Shown: positions 16,600 through 25,246, counted from the stretch's first letter. The stretch is DNA of 35,597 nt from Thermoanaerobaculia bacterium (GCA_018057705.1 JAGPDF010000047.1:1-35597), one strand, 5' to 3'. The notes: generated from the letters alone by a model not told the origin. Program-made: numbers and translations.

Positions 16600-17931
16600 T
16601 CAGGCCTGGGTGCCGCCGCGCAGAGAGAGCGCGGCGTCGGCGCGGATGAGGAGCGATTTGACCGGCAGGTCGTAGTCGCAGGCGGCCTCGCAGAAGCCGG
16701 CGCAGTGGGTGCAGTGGGCGGCGCGTTCGGCGGCGACGAGCCTGGCGTAGGACTCGACGGCGCGGCCCTCCTGGCCGTAGTCGTGGAAATACATCGAGAA
16801 GCGCAGGATGTCGGCGATCCGCACGTCGTCCGGGCAGGCCGGCTCGCAGGCGTTGCAGAAGCGGCAGACCTCGGTCGAGAAGCGCGCCTGGTACTCGTCG
16901 AGGAGCGCGAGATCGGCCGCGGCCAGGGGCGCTCCGGAGGCCGCCACGTACTCATCGACCTGCTTGCGGCTCGAGATCGAGATGATCAGGTTCGAGAGGC
17001 TGGGATTCGACAGCACCCATTTGAGCGCCGCCTGCTTGAAGCTCGTCTGGCGGTCGCGGAAGCGGTCGAGGTCGGCGCCCTTCGCTCCGGCGAGCGTCTT
17101 CATGGCGATGAAGCCGACGCCGGCGGCCGCCGCGCGGTCGATCAGCTGCTGCTGCTCGGGATAGTCGAGAAAGCTGTAGCGGCAGAGGAGGACGTCGAAC
17201 TGCCCCGAGTCGATGGCGTAGCCCATCACCTGCGGCAGATCGCCGTCGTGCCCGGAGGCGCCGAGGAAACGGGCCTTCCCGGCCTGCTTCGCGACCGCGA
17301 ACGCCTCGAGCATCTCCGGATCCTTCAGGCGGTCGATCCCCTGGTCGTCCGAGTGCCGGCCGACCTCGTGGTTGAGCACGATGTCGACGTAGTCCGTGCC
17401 GAGCCGCCGGAGACTCTCGTCGAGCATGTCGAGGAAGACCTGCTTCTTCGCTGGCTTGCCGATGTGATGCGGACACCACTTCGTCGTCAGGACGAACTTG
17501 TCGCGGCGGCCTTCGAGCGCCGCCGCGATCGCGCGCTCGGAAGCTCCGCCGCGGTAGCAGTGCGAAGTGTCGACGTAGTTGATGCCGCGCTCGAGCGCGT
17601 AGACGAGGACCTCCGGATCGTCGATGGGAAAGCCGCCGAAGCCGATCTCGGAAACCTGGAGGCCGGTGCGGCCGAGGGTGCGATAGCGCATGGACCCCGG
17701 CGCTGTCGGCGGTGTCGGCGAAGCGGGCAATGCCGGCGACGGCGGCGAGGATGCGGGAACGGGGGCCGCCTCCGGCGAGGCCGGTGCCGCCGCCTTCCCC
17801 TCCGGGCTACAGGCGATGCCCCCGACCATGCCGGCGCCCCCGGCGACTGCCGCGGCGGCGAGCCACTCCCGGCGCGACAGGCGGCGCGCCGGCGGGACTG
17901 GCGGGACCGGTGGCTTGCCCTCCTCGCTCAT
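16600..17931 (-). CDS. Tat-exported aldo/keto reductase with C-terminal Fe-S domain
   Basis: 443 residues from the ATG at 17931 (GGAGGG 6 nt upstream; its ATGA overlaps the preceding stop). The N-terminus has a twin-arginine signal SRREWL, a hydrophobic stretch, and a lipobox-like GGIAC, so the protein is probably folded with its cofactor and exported, perhaps lipid-anchored. An Ala/Pro linker follows. The aldo/keto reductase barrel (about 75-330) shows DTSHCY, TTKWCPHH and LNHEV, matching the Asp-Tyr-Lys-His catalytic tetrad positions. The C-terminus holds two cysteine clusters, CRFCNACEPAC (about 354-364) and CTHCAGFCEAAC (about 404-415), for ferredoxin-like [4Fe-4S] clusters; the second has an unusual Cx2Cx3Cx3C spacing. 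Substrate unknown. Last gene of a three-gene coupled operon. Confidence 0.88.
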   Translation of the reverse strand: MSEEGKPPVPPVPPARRLSRREWLAAAAVAGGAGMVGGIACSPEGKAAAPASPEAAPVPASSPPSPALPASPTPPTAPGSMRYRTLGRTGLQVSEIGFGGFPIDDPEVLVYALERGINYVDTSHCYRGGASERAIAAALEGRRDKFVLTTKWCPHHIGKPAKKQVFLDMLDESLRRLGTDYVDIVLNHEVGRHSDDQGIDRLKDPEMLEAFAVAKQAGKARFLGASGHDGDLPQVMGYAIDSGQFDVLLCRYSFLDYPEQQQLIDRAAAAGVGFIAMKTLAGAKGADLDRFRDRQTSFKQAALKWVLSNPSLSNLIISISSRKQVDEYVAASGAPLAAADLALLDEYQARFSTEVCRFCNACEPACPDDVRIADILRFSMYFHDYGQEGRAVESYARLVAAERAAHCTHCAGFCEAACDYDLPVKSLLIRADAALSLRGGTQA

Positions 17932-18386
17932 GCGTTTCCCTCCGCCGGGAGGTCGCGCCTGCCGGGCCCGAGGAGAACATAGAGCAGACAGAGGAAGAAG
18001 AGAAGCACGTAGACCTTGTTCGTGAACCAGAGGAGCTTCCAGAACGTCCACTCCGGGGCCCGCAGGTAGAAGAAGAACTTCGTCAGCACGACCGCCGATT
18101 CAGCGAGCGAAAGGGTCACGCCGTAAATCCAGGCGAAGTGCTGCCGCTGCCAGAGGAGGAGGGCCAACACCACGTGCGTGAGCGGCCAGAGATCCCACAT
18201 CACCCCCGCTCCGGCGAGCGCCGCCGAGCCGACGCCGCCGGGGCCTCCCGGGGTTTCACCGGCGAGCGCGAGGGAGAGGCCGAAAAGGAGCGGCACGAGG
18301 TACTTCACGACCAGCGTCCAGCTGATCATCACCACCAGCGCGAAGACGGTGGCGACGATCCAGCGCGGCCGCGGCCCGGGGTTCAT
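17928..18386 (-). CDS. small polytopic membrane protein
   Basis: 152 residues with four predicted membrane helices (about 10-38, 62-82, 86-105 and 122-142) and an Arg-rich C-terminus. I recognise no family. The start ATG at 18386 overlaps the stop of the upstream gene as ATGA, and its own stop overlaps the aldo/keto reductase start the same way, so the three products are translated together. It may anchor or pass electrons to the exported reductase, but no haem or quinone motif is visible (few His; no paired-His helix). Confidence 0.7.
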   Translation of the reverse strand: MNPGPRPRWIVATVFALVVMISWTLVVKYLVPLLFGLSLALAGETPGGPGGVGSAALAGAGVMWDLWPLTHVVLALLLWQRQHFAWIYGVTLSLAESAVVLTKFFFYLRAPEWTFWKLLWFTNKVYVLLFFLCLLYVLLGPGRRDLPAEGNA

Positions 18387-19357
18387 GCGGCTGGGACGGC
18401 CGTTGGAAGTCCGGGCGCCTGCGCTGCGCGCGCCGGGAGGAAGCGGACCAGCAGCAGCGCCGCGACCAGCGGCGAGGCGGCCCGCAGCAGGTAGAAGGCG
18501 TCGCCGCTGGTGACGTAGTTGGCGCTCGGGAAGACCGGCGCCAGCCAGTCGGCGATCAGATAGAAGTCGACGAAGAGGAGCGTGCCGCGAAAGATCCCGG
18601 CGGCGACGAGACCCGAGGCGCGGTAGAGCACCGTGCTGCCGACCTCGCGCGCCAGCGCGGTGACCAGGGCCGCGGCGACGAAGGCGGGCTCGCTGATCGA
18701 AAGACCGGGAGCGATCGCCGGCAGGGCGAGCGCCGTTCCGCACAGCAGCGAGAGCGTCCAGGCGGCGGGAGCGCCCCAACCCGCGAGAGCCTCCTCGAAG
18801 AGCCGCCCGCGGAGTGTCCGTTCGTAGAAGCGCACCGCCAGCAGGACGAGGAGCGGCAGCGCCCAGAGAGCCGTCGCCGCGCGGGTGGCGGCGAGCTGCT
18901 GATCGCCGTAGGTGAGGGTCAGCCAGCCGAGCTGGTAGGCGATGCCGATCGGCGCGAGATCGACGGCGATCGCCACGCCGATCCAGAGCAGGAGCTTCGT
19001 CCAGCGCAGGCCGGGTGCCGGAGGCGCAGCCCCGCCGGCTGGGGCAGGTGTCCCGCCGGAGGTCAGGGAGGGCGAGGGCAACGCCGACGGAATCGGCAGG
19101 CTGGGCTTCGGCGGCGGCAGGGCGGGCAGCGGAATGCCCGGCAGCCGCAGGCGCTGCGGCAGCGCCCCCGCGGCCGCTCGGCGCGCCTTCCGCTCCCGCG
19201 TCAGCAGGCCGCAGAGGAAGACCAGGCCCGGCAGCGCCCAAACCAGAAAGAGCCGCAGCGCATCGGGCTGGCCGTCGCCATAGCGCCCGGCGAACCAGGT
19301 CGCGCCGGCCGCCAGATCCAGGAGAAGCATGGCGAGCAAAGCGGTGCGGACTCTCAA
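18383..19357 (-). CDS. polytopic membrane protein, possibly degenerate CPBP-like
   Basis: About 324 residues. Start taken at TTG 19357, which gives an N-terminal RVRTALLAMLLLDLAAG signal anchor; ATG 19330 is an equally possible start inside that helix. Two N-terminal helices, a Pro-rich cytoplasmic or periplasmic linker of about 60 residues (about 80-140), then about six helices. The segment ERTLRGRLFEEAL followed by a helix, and later VLYRASGLVAAGIFRGTL, is reminiscent of CPBP intramembrane proteases (EExxxR and a C-terminal His helix), but the Glu pair and the catalytic His appear to be lost. This assignment is weak. First gene of the coupled operon with the small membrane protein and the Fe-S aldo/keto reductase; divergent from the dienelactone hydrolase. 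Confidence 0.6.
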   Translation of the reverse strand: MRVRTALLAMLLLDLAAGATWFAGRYGDGQPDALRLFLVWALPGLVFLCGLLTRERKARRAAAGALPQRLRLPGIPLPALPPPKPSLPIPSALPSPSLTSGGTPAPAGGAAPPAPGLRWTKLLLWIGVAIAVDLAPIGIAYQLGWLTLTYGDQQLAATRAATALWALPLLVLLAVRFYERTLRGRLFEEALAGWGAPAAWTLSLLCGTALALPAIAPGLSISEPAFVAAALVTALAREVGSTVLYRASGLVAAGIFRGTLLFVDFYLIADWLAPVFPSANYVTSGDAFYLLRAASPLVAALLLVRFLPARAAQAPGLPTAVPAA

Positions 19358-19416
19358 GGTACGGGATTCTACGGCTTTCGATAGGCTCCAGCCTTCCCTT
19401 CGAGAGGAGAATTCCG

Positions 19417-20358
19417 ATGCGCCCGACCCCCCGACTCTCCACGACCCTGGCCGCCACCGTCCTGGCGCTTGCCGCTGCGCTCGCCAGCGCCCAGACCTCG
19501 CCCGCGCCGCAGGCCGCACCGGCTTCACCCTCTTCACCCCCTTCCGCTACTTCAGCAGCCGCCCAGAACGCCGCCCACGCCGCGAAAATGGCCAAGGAGC
19601 ACCAGCACGACACGGCGGCGGCCAGCCCGGCCACGGTGCCCCCGCCGGCACAGGCGGTCGCCGCCGAAGAGATCGCCTACGCGACCCTCGACGGCGTTAC
19701 CGTCAAGGGCTACTTCGTGCGGCCCTCGCAGGTCGCACCGGGAGGGAAAGCGCTGCCGGCGCTCATCGTCATCCAGGAGTGGTGGGGACTGAACGACAAC
19801 ATCCGCGCCATGGCCCGGCGCTTCGCCGGCGAGGGCTACGCCGTGCTCGCGGTCGACCTCTACGAGGGCAAGGTGGCGACCACCTCCGAGGCTGCGATGG
19901 CGACGATGCAGGGAGCCATGGAGAAGCCGGCGCGCCTGCTCGACAACCTCCGGCAGGCGCACACCTTCCTCGCGACCCAGGCGGGCGCCACCCGGATCGG
20001 CGTCGTCGGCTGGTGCTTCGGCGGCGGCTGGGCACTCGAGACCGCGCTCGCCATTCCGGACGGCATCGACGCCGCGGTCATGTACTACGGCCGCACCCAG
20101 AGCGATCCGAAGGCGCTTGCCCCGCTCCAAGCACCGCTCCTCGGTCTCTTCGGGGGCAAGGATGAGGGCATTCCGGTGGACGGAGTGCGCCAGATGGAGC
20201 ACGAGCTCGTGAAGCTCGGCAAGAACGCCACCATCGTCATCTACCCCGAAGCCGACCACGCCTTCGCCAATCCGACCGGCAACCGCTACCTCGCCGGGCC
20301 GGCGACCGACGCCTGGGAGAAGACGATGGCCTTCTTCGCCCAGCATCTCAAGAACTGA
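19417..20358 (+). CDS. exported dienelactone hydrolase family protein
   Basis: 313 residues; the ATG at 19417 has an AGGAGA 7 nt upstream. Signal peptide (LAATVLALAAALASAQ), then a low-complexity Ala/Pro/Ser linker with a His-containing stretch, then an alpha/beta-hydrolase domain from about residue 85. The dienelactone-hydrolase triad is visible: nucleophile Cys in GWCFGGG, Asp in GGKDEGIP, His in ADHAFAN. The family includes carboxymethylenebutenolidases, but exported members often act on other esters, so the substrate is open. Divergent from the membrane-protein operon and 26 bp upstream of the SUI1 gene. Confidence 0.87.
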   Translation: MRPTPRLSTTLAATVLALAAALASAQTSPAPQAAPASPSSPPSATSAAAQNAAHAAKMAKEHQHDTAAASPATVPPPAQAVAAEEIAYATLDGVTVKGYFVRPSQVAPGGKALPALIVIQEWWGLNDNIRAMARRFAGEGYAVLAVDLYEGKVATTSEAAMATMQGAMEKPARLLDNLRQAHTFLATQAGATRIGVVGWCFGGGWALETALAIPDGIDAAVMYYGRTQSDPKALAPLQAPLLGLFGGKDEGIPVDGVRQMEHELVKLGKNATIVIYPEADHAFANPTGNRYLAGPATDAWEKTMAFFAQHLKN

Positions 20359-20384
20359 CCCGTGGCGAGCCGAGCGTAACCAAC

Positions 20385-20738
20385 GTGAGTCGCACGCCGC
20401 CCGCCAGGCTCGTCTATTCGACCGCCGCGGGCTCGGTCTGCCCGCGCTGCGGCTGGCCGAGGAACGACTGCCGCTGCGCAGCGAATCTCGACCAGCCAGT
20501 GCCGGAGAGAATCGTCGCCCGCCTCCGCCTCGAGAAGTCGGGGCGGGGCGGCAAGAGCGTCACCGTGATCGACGGGCTGCCGCAGAACCGCGACTTCCTG
20601 CGCGGGCTCGCCACCGAGCTCAAGAAGGCCTGTGGCGCCGGCGGCACGGCCGCAGACGGCGCCGTCGAGATCCAGGGCGACCGGCGCGAGGTGCTGCGCT
20701 CGCTGCTCGCGGCGAAGGGCTATACGGTCAAGGGTTAG
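20385..20738 (+). CDS. SUI1/eIF1-like translation factor (YciH type)
   Basis: 117 residues from a GTG at 20385 without a clear SD. The C-terminal 75 residues match the SUI1/YciH fold: RLRLEKSGRGGKSVTVIDGL, then a helix (FLRGLATELKKACG), GTAADGAVEIQGD, and a final helix. The N-terminus has four cysteines (C19, C22, C29, C31) in CPRCGWPRNDCRC, a likely zinc knuckle. Bacterial YciH-type proteins resemble eukaryotic eIF1 and influence start-codon selection in vitro; the in vivo role is not settled. Convergent with the sulfatase-fold gene, 6 bp apart. Confidence 0.88.
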   Translation: MSRTPPARLVYSTAAGSVCPRCGWPRNDCRCAANLDQPVPERIVARLRLEKSGRGGKSVTVIDGLPQNRDFLRGLATELKKACGAGGTAADGAVEIQGDRREVLRSLLAAKGYTVKG

Positions 20739-20744
20739 AAACGG

Positions 20745-23165
20745 CTAGAAGTAGCCGAGCGCCCGCAGGCTGCGCTCGAGCTCGGCGTCGATCTCCACGT
20801 CGATCTCCGACTCCGATGCCGGCGCGCTGCCGCCGTGGCGCGCCAGCGCGGCCGCGAGCCTGCCTTCGAGCCACAGGGCGCGCAGCGGGCGCGGCAGCCC
20901 GGGATCGAGCAGGTTCGTGCGTTCGTCCGGATCGCTCGTCAACCGGAAGAGCTCCCGGTCGGGAAGTGTGCGCTGCGCGGCGGACGCGGCTTCCGACTTC
21001 GCCGCCCAGCCGGCGGTCGCGCGGTCGCCGCCGAAGACGATCGACTTCCATCCCCCCGCGACCGTCGAGGTCGACTCCGCCCCCGGCCGCGCGAGCCAGG
21101 CAAAGGAGGTCTGCCCGTCCTGCGCCCCGCCGGCGACCGGGCGATCCGCTCGATCCGGACGCTCCGCGACCAGCAGGCGGCGCACATCGCGTCCCGGCAG
21201 GTCGGGTGCCGCCGGGGCTCCGGCGAGGGCGAGGAAGGTCGGCACGATGTCGATCTGATCGACCGGTGTGACGAGGCTGCGTCCCTCGGCCCCGCTCCGT
21301 TGGCCCTCCGGCAGACGGAGGATGAACGGGATGCGCAACATCTCCTCGTAGAGCGTGAAGCCGTGCTTCCAGCCGCCATGATCCAGGAACTCCTCGCCGT
21401 GGTCCGAGGTCAGCAGGACTGCGGTCGAGGGCGCGAGGTCGCGGCGCTCCAGCTCGTCGAGGAGGTCGCCGAAGGCGGCGTCGTTCTGCGCGATCTCGGC
21501 ATCGTAGAGAGCGCGCGCGGCGGCGGCGCGGCTCTCCGCCGCTGCGCCGACGAGCGCCGCGAGCGCGTCGGAGCCCGCGCAGCAGGCCGACTCGACCTCG
21601 ACCTCCGGCGCCAGCCGGCGGCGAAACTCCTCCCGCGGCCGGTAGGGATCGTGCGGATCGAGGGTGTGCACGACGAGGAGAAAAGGCTTCGCCGCCGGCC
21701 GCTGCCCGCGCGCCTCGAGCCAGGCGAAGACCTCGCGATTCATCTCTGCGGCGTCGAAATGCTGGTGCTTCCTCCCTTTGCGGTGGGCGAGATAGCGGAA
21801 GGTGTCCCAGCCCTGGGCGAAGCCGAAGCGCGCCACGATGTTGGCGTTGGTCGTGAAGAGCGCCGTTTCGTAGCCGGCCGTCTGCAGGCGCTCGGCGAGC
21901 GTGTCGACGCTCTCGGGGATGCGCTGCGAGCGCAGCTCGGCCCCGTGCGCGGGCGGAAAGAGGCCGGTGAGGATCGTGGCCACCGCCGGTTTGGTCCACG
22001 AGCTCTGGGCGCGGGCGTGGGAGAAGAGGAGCGCGTCGGCAGCGAAGCGGTCGATGCGCGGCGAGGTCGGGCGCGGGTAGCCGTAACAGCCGAGATGGTC
22101 GGCGCGCAGCGTGTCGATGAGATAGACGATGAGATTCGGGCGCGGCTCCGCGCTGGCCGCGGCCGCTTCGGTCGCTTCTGGCGTTGCGACCGTCGCGCCG
22201 GGTTCGCCCGCGCCGCCGGTTGTCGGCACGGCGGAGCGCAGGCGCGGCTGTTCGAGGCGCAGACCGCTCACCCGGACGACGCCGTCCGCCCCGGGCGCGC
22301 GCAGGGCGAAGCGGACGAGCGCCGGCTCTGCCGACGCGGCGACGAGCTCGATCCGGCCGGCGCCGCCCGGCGAAACCACCTTCCGGACGACGTCTCGACT
22401 CTCCTCTTCGACCGTGAGCGCGAGCTGCGTGCTGCCGCTCGCCGCGACCGCATCCCAGGCGATCCGCGCACCGGGAGCGAGATCGAATGCGCCATCGACA
22501 GCCGAGCCCGCGGGCAGGGTGAGGGTCCCGCCGGCGGCGTCGATCCCCGGGAGCTCGGTGGTTTGCTGGGTCTGGGGGTCTTGCCGGTCCCGGCGGTCGC
22601 CGGCGCCGCTGAAGCGCACGCCGTCCCAGGCGACCGCCCAGGGCGCCTCCTCGCGCCCCGTGTTGAAGCGCGCATAGCGCAGCTCGAGGAGGTTCTCCCC
22701 GGCGCGCAGCCGGGCCGCCGGCAACGAGAAGCGCAGCGTCGTCGGGTCCGGACCGATCTCCTGCTCGCCGGCCGTAGCGCCGTTCGCCCGCAGCTCGACG
22801 CGCTGGCTGGGACCTCCCGCGAACGGAAAGGACCAGCCGCGCAGCCGCAGCTCGAGATCGCGCGCCTCGACGAGCTCGAAGGAGAGCCGCGAGCGAGCTC
22901 CCGCCCCCCAGATGAAGCTCGTCGCGCCGCTCCTCTCGGGTGCGGCCCAGCCCTCGCGCAGATGCGCGCCTGCCGCGGGCTCGCCGATGTCGATGGCGCG
23001 CGTTTCCGCCGACAGCCGAAGCGCGGGCCCGAACGCCGCCAGATCGAGGCGCTCGTAATCGTCCGCACCCGTCGGCGCTTCTCCCGCCGGGGACGAAGGC
23101 GGACGGCAGCCGGACGTTCCCCCGGCGGCAACCAGCAGCGTGAGCAGTGCGGTGAACTTCAGCAA
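20745..23165 (-). CDS. sulfatase-fold lipoprotein with Thr nucleophile
   Basis: 806 residues from a TTG at 23165 that overlaps the cupin stop (TTGCTGA), suggesting coupled translation. Lipobox TSGC (Cys20). Residues about 40-340 form beta-sandwich-like sequence plus low-complexity linkers; from about 343 it is an alkaline-phosphatase-superfamily hydrolase: LIVYLIDTLRADHLG (metal Asp351), SSWTKPAVATILTG, and later TSDHGEEFLDHGGWKHG (metal Asp/His). At the sulfatase signature the residue expected to be Cys or Ser (formylglycine precursor) is Thr391, and the following Arg is Val. It is therefore more likely a phosphatase or phospho-group transferase of the Thr-nucleophile type than a true sulfatase. 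Probably anchored in the envelope. Confidence 0.85.
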   Translation of the reverse strand: MLKFTALLTLLVAAGGTSGCRPPSSPAGEAPTGADDYERLDLAAFGPALRLSAETRAIDIGEPAAGAHLREGWAAPERSGATSFIWGAGARSRLSFELVEARDLELRLRGWSFPFAGGPSQRVELRANGATAGEQEIGPDPTTLRFSLPAARLRAGENLLELRYARFNTGREEAPWAVAWDGVRFSGAGDRRDRQDPQTQQTTELPGIDAAGGTLTLPAGSAVDGAFDLAPGARIAWDAVAASGSTQLALTVEEESRDVVRKVVSPGGAGRIELVAASAEPALVRFALRAPGADGVVRVSGLRLEQPRLRSAVPTTGGAGEPGATVATPEATEAAAASAEPRPNLIVYLIDTLRADHLGCYGYPRPTSPRIDRFAADALLFSHARAQSSWTKPAVATILTGLFPPAHGAELRSQRIPESVDTLAERLQTAGYETALFTTNANIVARFGFAQGWDTFRYLAHRKGRKHQHFDAAEMNREVFAWLEARGQRPAAKPFLLVVHTLDPHDPYRPREEFRRRLAPEVEVESACCAGSDALAALVGAAAESRAAAARALYDAEIAQNDAAFGDLLDELERRDLAPSTAVLLTSDHGEEFLDHGGWKHGFTLYEEMLRIPFILRLPEGQRSGAEGRSLVTPVDQIDIVPTFLALAGAPAAPDLPGRDVRRLLVAERPDRADRPVAGGAQDGQTSFAWLARPGAESTSTVAGGWKSIVFGGDRATAGWAAKSEAASAAQRTLPDRELFRLTSDPDERTNLLDPGLPRPLRALWLEGRLAAALARHGGSAPASESEIDVEIDAELERSLRALGYF

Positions 23166-23542
23166 GCGGCTTCGAGGATGTCGATCCTGTCGGGCGAGTT
23201 CGGGACGACGCAGAGAAACTCGAACGGCGCCTCGAGAACGGTGTAGGAGTGCGGCATGCCGGCCGGGATGTAGAGGGTGTTGCCGGCCGCGACCTCGTGG
23301 ACCGTGTCGCCGACCGTCATCCGCGCCCGGCCGGCGAGGACGTACTGCTCGTGCTCGACCAGATTGGTGTGCAGCGGCATACCTCCGCCTTCGCCCATGA
23401 TGAAGCGCCGCAGCGCGAAGTTGGGCGCGCCGTCGCCGGGGCCGACCAGCACCTGCACCTCGGTCGCCTTGCCGGCGGCCACGACCTTCTTCTCGACCTC
23501 TTCGGCCCGTTTCACCGCGGCCGTCGGCAGCTCTGCGCTCAT
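23159..23542 (-). CDS. cupin-domain protein
   Basis: 127 residues; the ATG at 23542 has GGGGAG 6 nt upstream. A single cupin barrel: motif 1 LHTNLVEHEQYVLAGRARM (metal His/His/Glu) and motif 2 PAGMPHSY (metal His). Likely binds a divalent metal; it could be a small enzyme or a sensor. No DNA-binding domain. It lies 22 bp after the DoxX gene and overlaps the sulfatase-fold gene, so it belongs to the same transcript. Substrate not predictable. Confidence 0.85.
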   Translation of the reverse strand: MSAELPTAAVKRAEEVEKKVVAAGKATEVQVLVGPGDGAPNFALRRFIMGEGGGMPLHTNLVEHEQYVLAGRARMTVGDTVHEVAAGNTLYIPAGMPHSYTVLEAPFEFLCVVPNSPDRIDILEAAC

Positions 23543-23564
23543 CCCGTTCTCCCCGGCTCGGACC

Positions 23565-24296
23565 TCAGCTTCGTGGAGGAGAATCGTACGCGATCCTGTC
23601 CCGCGGAACACGAGCACGGCGCCCGGACCGCACTGCCCGGACCGCTCCGGCGAGCGCCACGAGCGCAGCCAGCAGGCCCGCCGCGAAGCCGGCCTTCGCA
23701 CCGGAAGCGCCGACGAGGCCGCGGACCGAACCGAAAATGGCCAGCCCGGCTGCCGTGCCGGCGACGTAGGCGGCGCGCTCCCAGGCGGGGCCCAGTCCAG
23801 CGATACGAGGCCAGCGCTCGCCCTCCGCGGCGGCGAGCACCGGCGGCGACGACGTCACAATCCCGCGCAGGCGATCCCAATCCCAGGCGAGGAGCGCGGC
23901 GGCGGCAAAGAGCATCGGGCCGGTGACCAACGGCGTGCCCCGGAAGTCGAGCGCCACCGTGATGACGAAGATGTTCAGCGCCACCGGAAAGAAGACGATC
24001 GCCCCGAGGGTTGCGGCGCGCGGCACCAGCATGAGGAGCCCGGCCACGACCTGCGTCGCGCCGAGGAACTGCCAGTAGCCGCCGGTCTGGTACATCGCCT
24101 CGAAGAAGGCGCCGACCGGACTCTCGACCGAAATCTGGGTGAAGCGGTGGCCCATGAACTTCACCCAGCCGGTCGGGATGAAGGCCATGGCGAAGAGACA
24201 GCGCGTCGCGAGGACCACCCGGTAGAGCAGCGGACTCGCCCGCGCCCGGGCATGCAGTCGGTCGAGAAAGGCGATCGCAGGGTTCATCGATGGCAC
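23565..24296 (-). CDS. DoxX-like membrane protein
   Basis: 243 residues. DoxX-like four-helix core at about 25-140: FIPTGWVKFMGHRF, GGYWQFLGATQVVAGLLMLVPR, and LVTGPMLFAAAALLAWDWDR. A second hydrophobic pair (about 175-220) and a basic tail follow. DoxX-family proteins sit in the inner membrane and are linked to thiosulfate or thiol oxidation and redox homeostasis in some bacteria; nothing here defines the substrate. The GTG at 24296 lies exactly 6 nt after a -10-like TAGAAG and may start a leaderless mRNA; the ATG three codons on (24287) is the alternative, and neither has an SD. Confidence 0.82.
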   Translation of the reverse strand: MPSMNPAIAFLDRLHARARASPLLYRVVLATRCLFAMAFIPTGWVKFMGHRFTQISVESPVGAFFEAMYQTGGYWQFLGATQVVAGLLMLVPRAATLGAIVFFPVALNIFVITVALDFRGTPLVTGPMLFAAAALLAWDWDRLRGIVTSSPPVLAAAEGERWPRIAGLGPAWERAAYVAGTAAGLAIFGSVRGLVGASGAKAGFAAGLLAALVALAGAVRAVRSGRRARVPRDRIAYDSPPRS

Positions 24297-24327
24297 CGCA
24301 ATCTTCTACGCCTGTCCCTGGCGATTG

Positions 24328-25218
24328 TTACCGCTTCGCGGGAGCGACGGGTCGCGGGCCCGCGACAGCCAGCGCGATGCTGGAGAGGACCAGCAGGCCC
24401 GAGAGCACCAGCCGGGCGCCGAGCTCTTCGGAAAGCAGCAGCACTCCGCCCAGAGCCGTGAGCACCGGGACGCCGAGCTGCACCAGCCCGGCCGAGAGCG
24501 GCCTGAGCCCGGGCAGCGCCGCGTACCAGATCGCGTAGCCGACTCCCGAGGTGAGCGCACCTGAGAACACGGCGAGGGCGATACCCCCCAGGCTCGCGTG
24601 CGGGGAAGATGTCGTCCACCCCACTAGCGGCAGTGCGAGCATGGCGAGGAGCATGGCGAGCGCGAGCGGTGTCGCGCGCGCGAAGTTTCCGGCGGTGACC
24701 GCCAGCGGCGCCGCTCGTTCGTTTCGCCCGCGCAGACTGTAGATCCCCCAGGCGACGCCAGCTGCAGCCATGCCGAGCGCCGCGAGCGGCGGCGCACGCT
24801 CTCCTGCCGCGGAAGCCGCGACGCCTGGCAGAGTGAGCCAGCCGAGTCCGGCGAGCGCGAGCGCCAGGCCAGCGCCGTCGTAGCGGGTGAGGCGATGCCC
24901 GGAGAGCAGGCCGCCGACGAGCATCGTAATCTGCACGAAGCCGAAGAGGATCAACGCCCCGACGCCGGCGGAGAGCTCGACGTAGGCGAGCGAGAAGGCG
25001 ATGGCGTAGGCGAAGAGCGCCGCAGCCGAGGCCCAGCCGCCGGCGAGGCGGGGGGCGCCGGGCCGCAACGGCCGCGCGAACAGCAGGAGCCCGAGGACCA
25101 CCGCGCCGCTCGTGAGCCGCACCGCGGTGAAGCTCGCCGGATCGATCGCCTGCGAACGCAGCGCCGCCCGGCACAGCCAGGAGTTGCCGGCGAAGGCGAC
25201 CAGCGCGCCGCCGGTCAG
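24328..25218 (-). CDS. EamA/DMT-superfamily transporter, non-standard start
   Basis: Ten-helix drug/metabolite transporter with two EamA repeats. Conserved residues extend well upstream of the first GTG (25122): the translation there reads ALVAFAGNSWLCRAAL and IDPASFTAVRL, a typical EamA N-terminus. No ATG, GTG or TTG exists between the in-frame stop at 25261 and 25122, so translation must begin at a rare codon. CTG at 25218 gives 296 residues, the normal length. GAGGAG, which is also the end of the upstream gene, lies about 29 nt before. A sequencing error or start-codon mutation could also explain this. Transported substrate unknown. It follows the nucleotidyltransferase gene and precedes DoxX by 31 bp. 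Confidence 0.75.
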   Translation of the reverse strand: MTGGALVAFAGNSWLCRAALRSQAIDPASFTAVRLTSGAVVLGLLLFARPLRPGAPRLAGGWASAAALFAYAIAFSLAYVELSAGVGALILFGFVQITMLVGGLLSGHRLTRYDGAGLALALAGLGWLTLPGVAASAAGERAPPLAALGMAAAGVAWGIYSLRGRNERAAPLAVTAGNFARATPLALAMLLAMLALPLVGWTTSSPHASLGGIALAVFSGALTSGVGYAIWYAALPGLRPLSAGLVQLGVPVLTALGGVLLLSEELGARLVLSGLLVLSSIALAVAGPRPVAPAKR

Positions 25219-25246
25219 GACAGCCGTGCGAAAGGGGCTCGCCGTT

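Noticed and set aside
14695-17982. Antisense reading frame of 1095 codons across the VWFA paralogue 4 and aldo/keto reductase genes
   Set aside because: It has no recognisable domain; the minus-strand genes have signal peptides, motifs and SDs.
19358-19416. GG-N10-GC-like match in the divergent region before the membrane-protein operon
   Set aside because: Neither GGCAC nor TTGC elements are present; the spacing match alone is frequent by chance in this GC-rich DNA.
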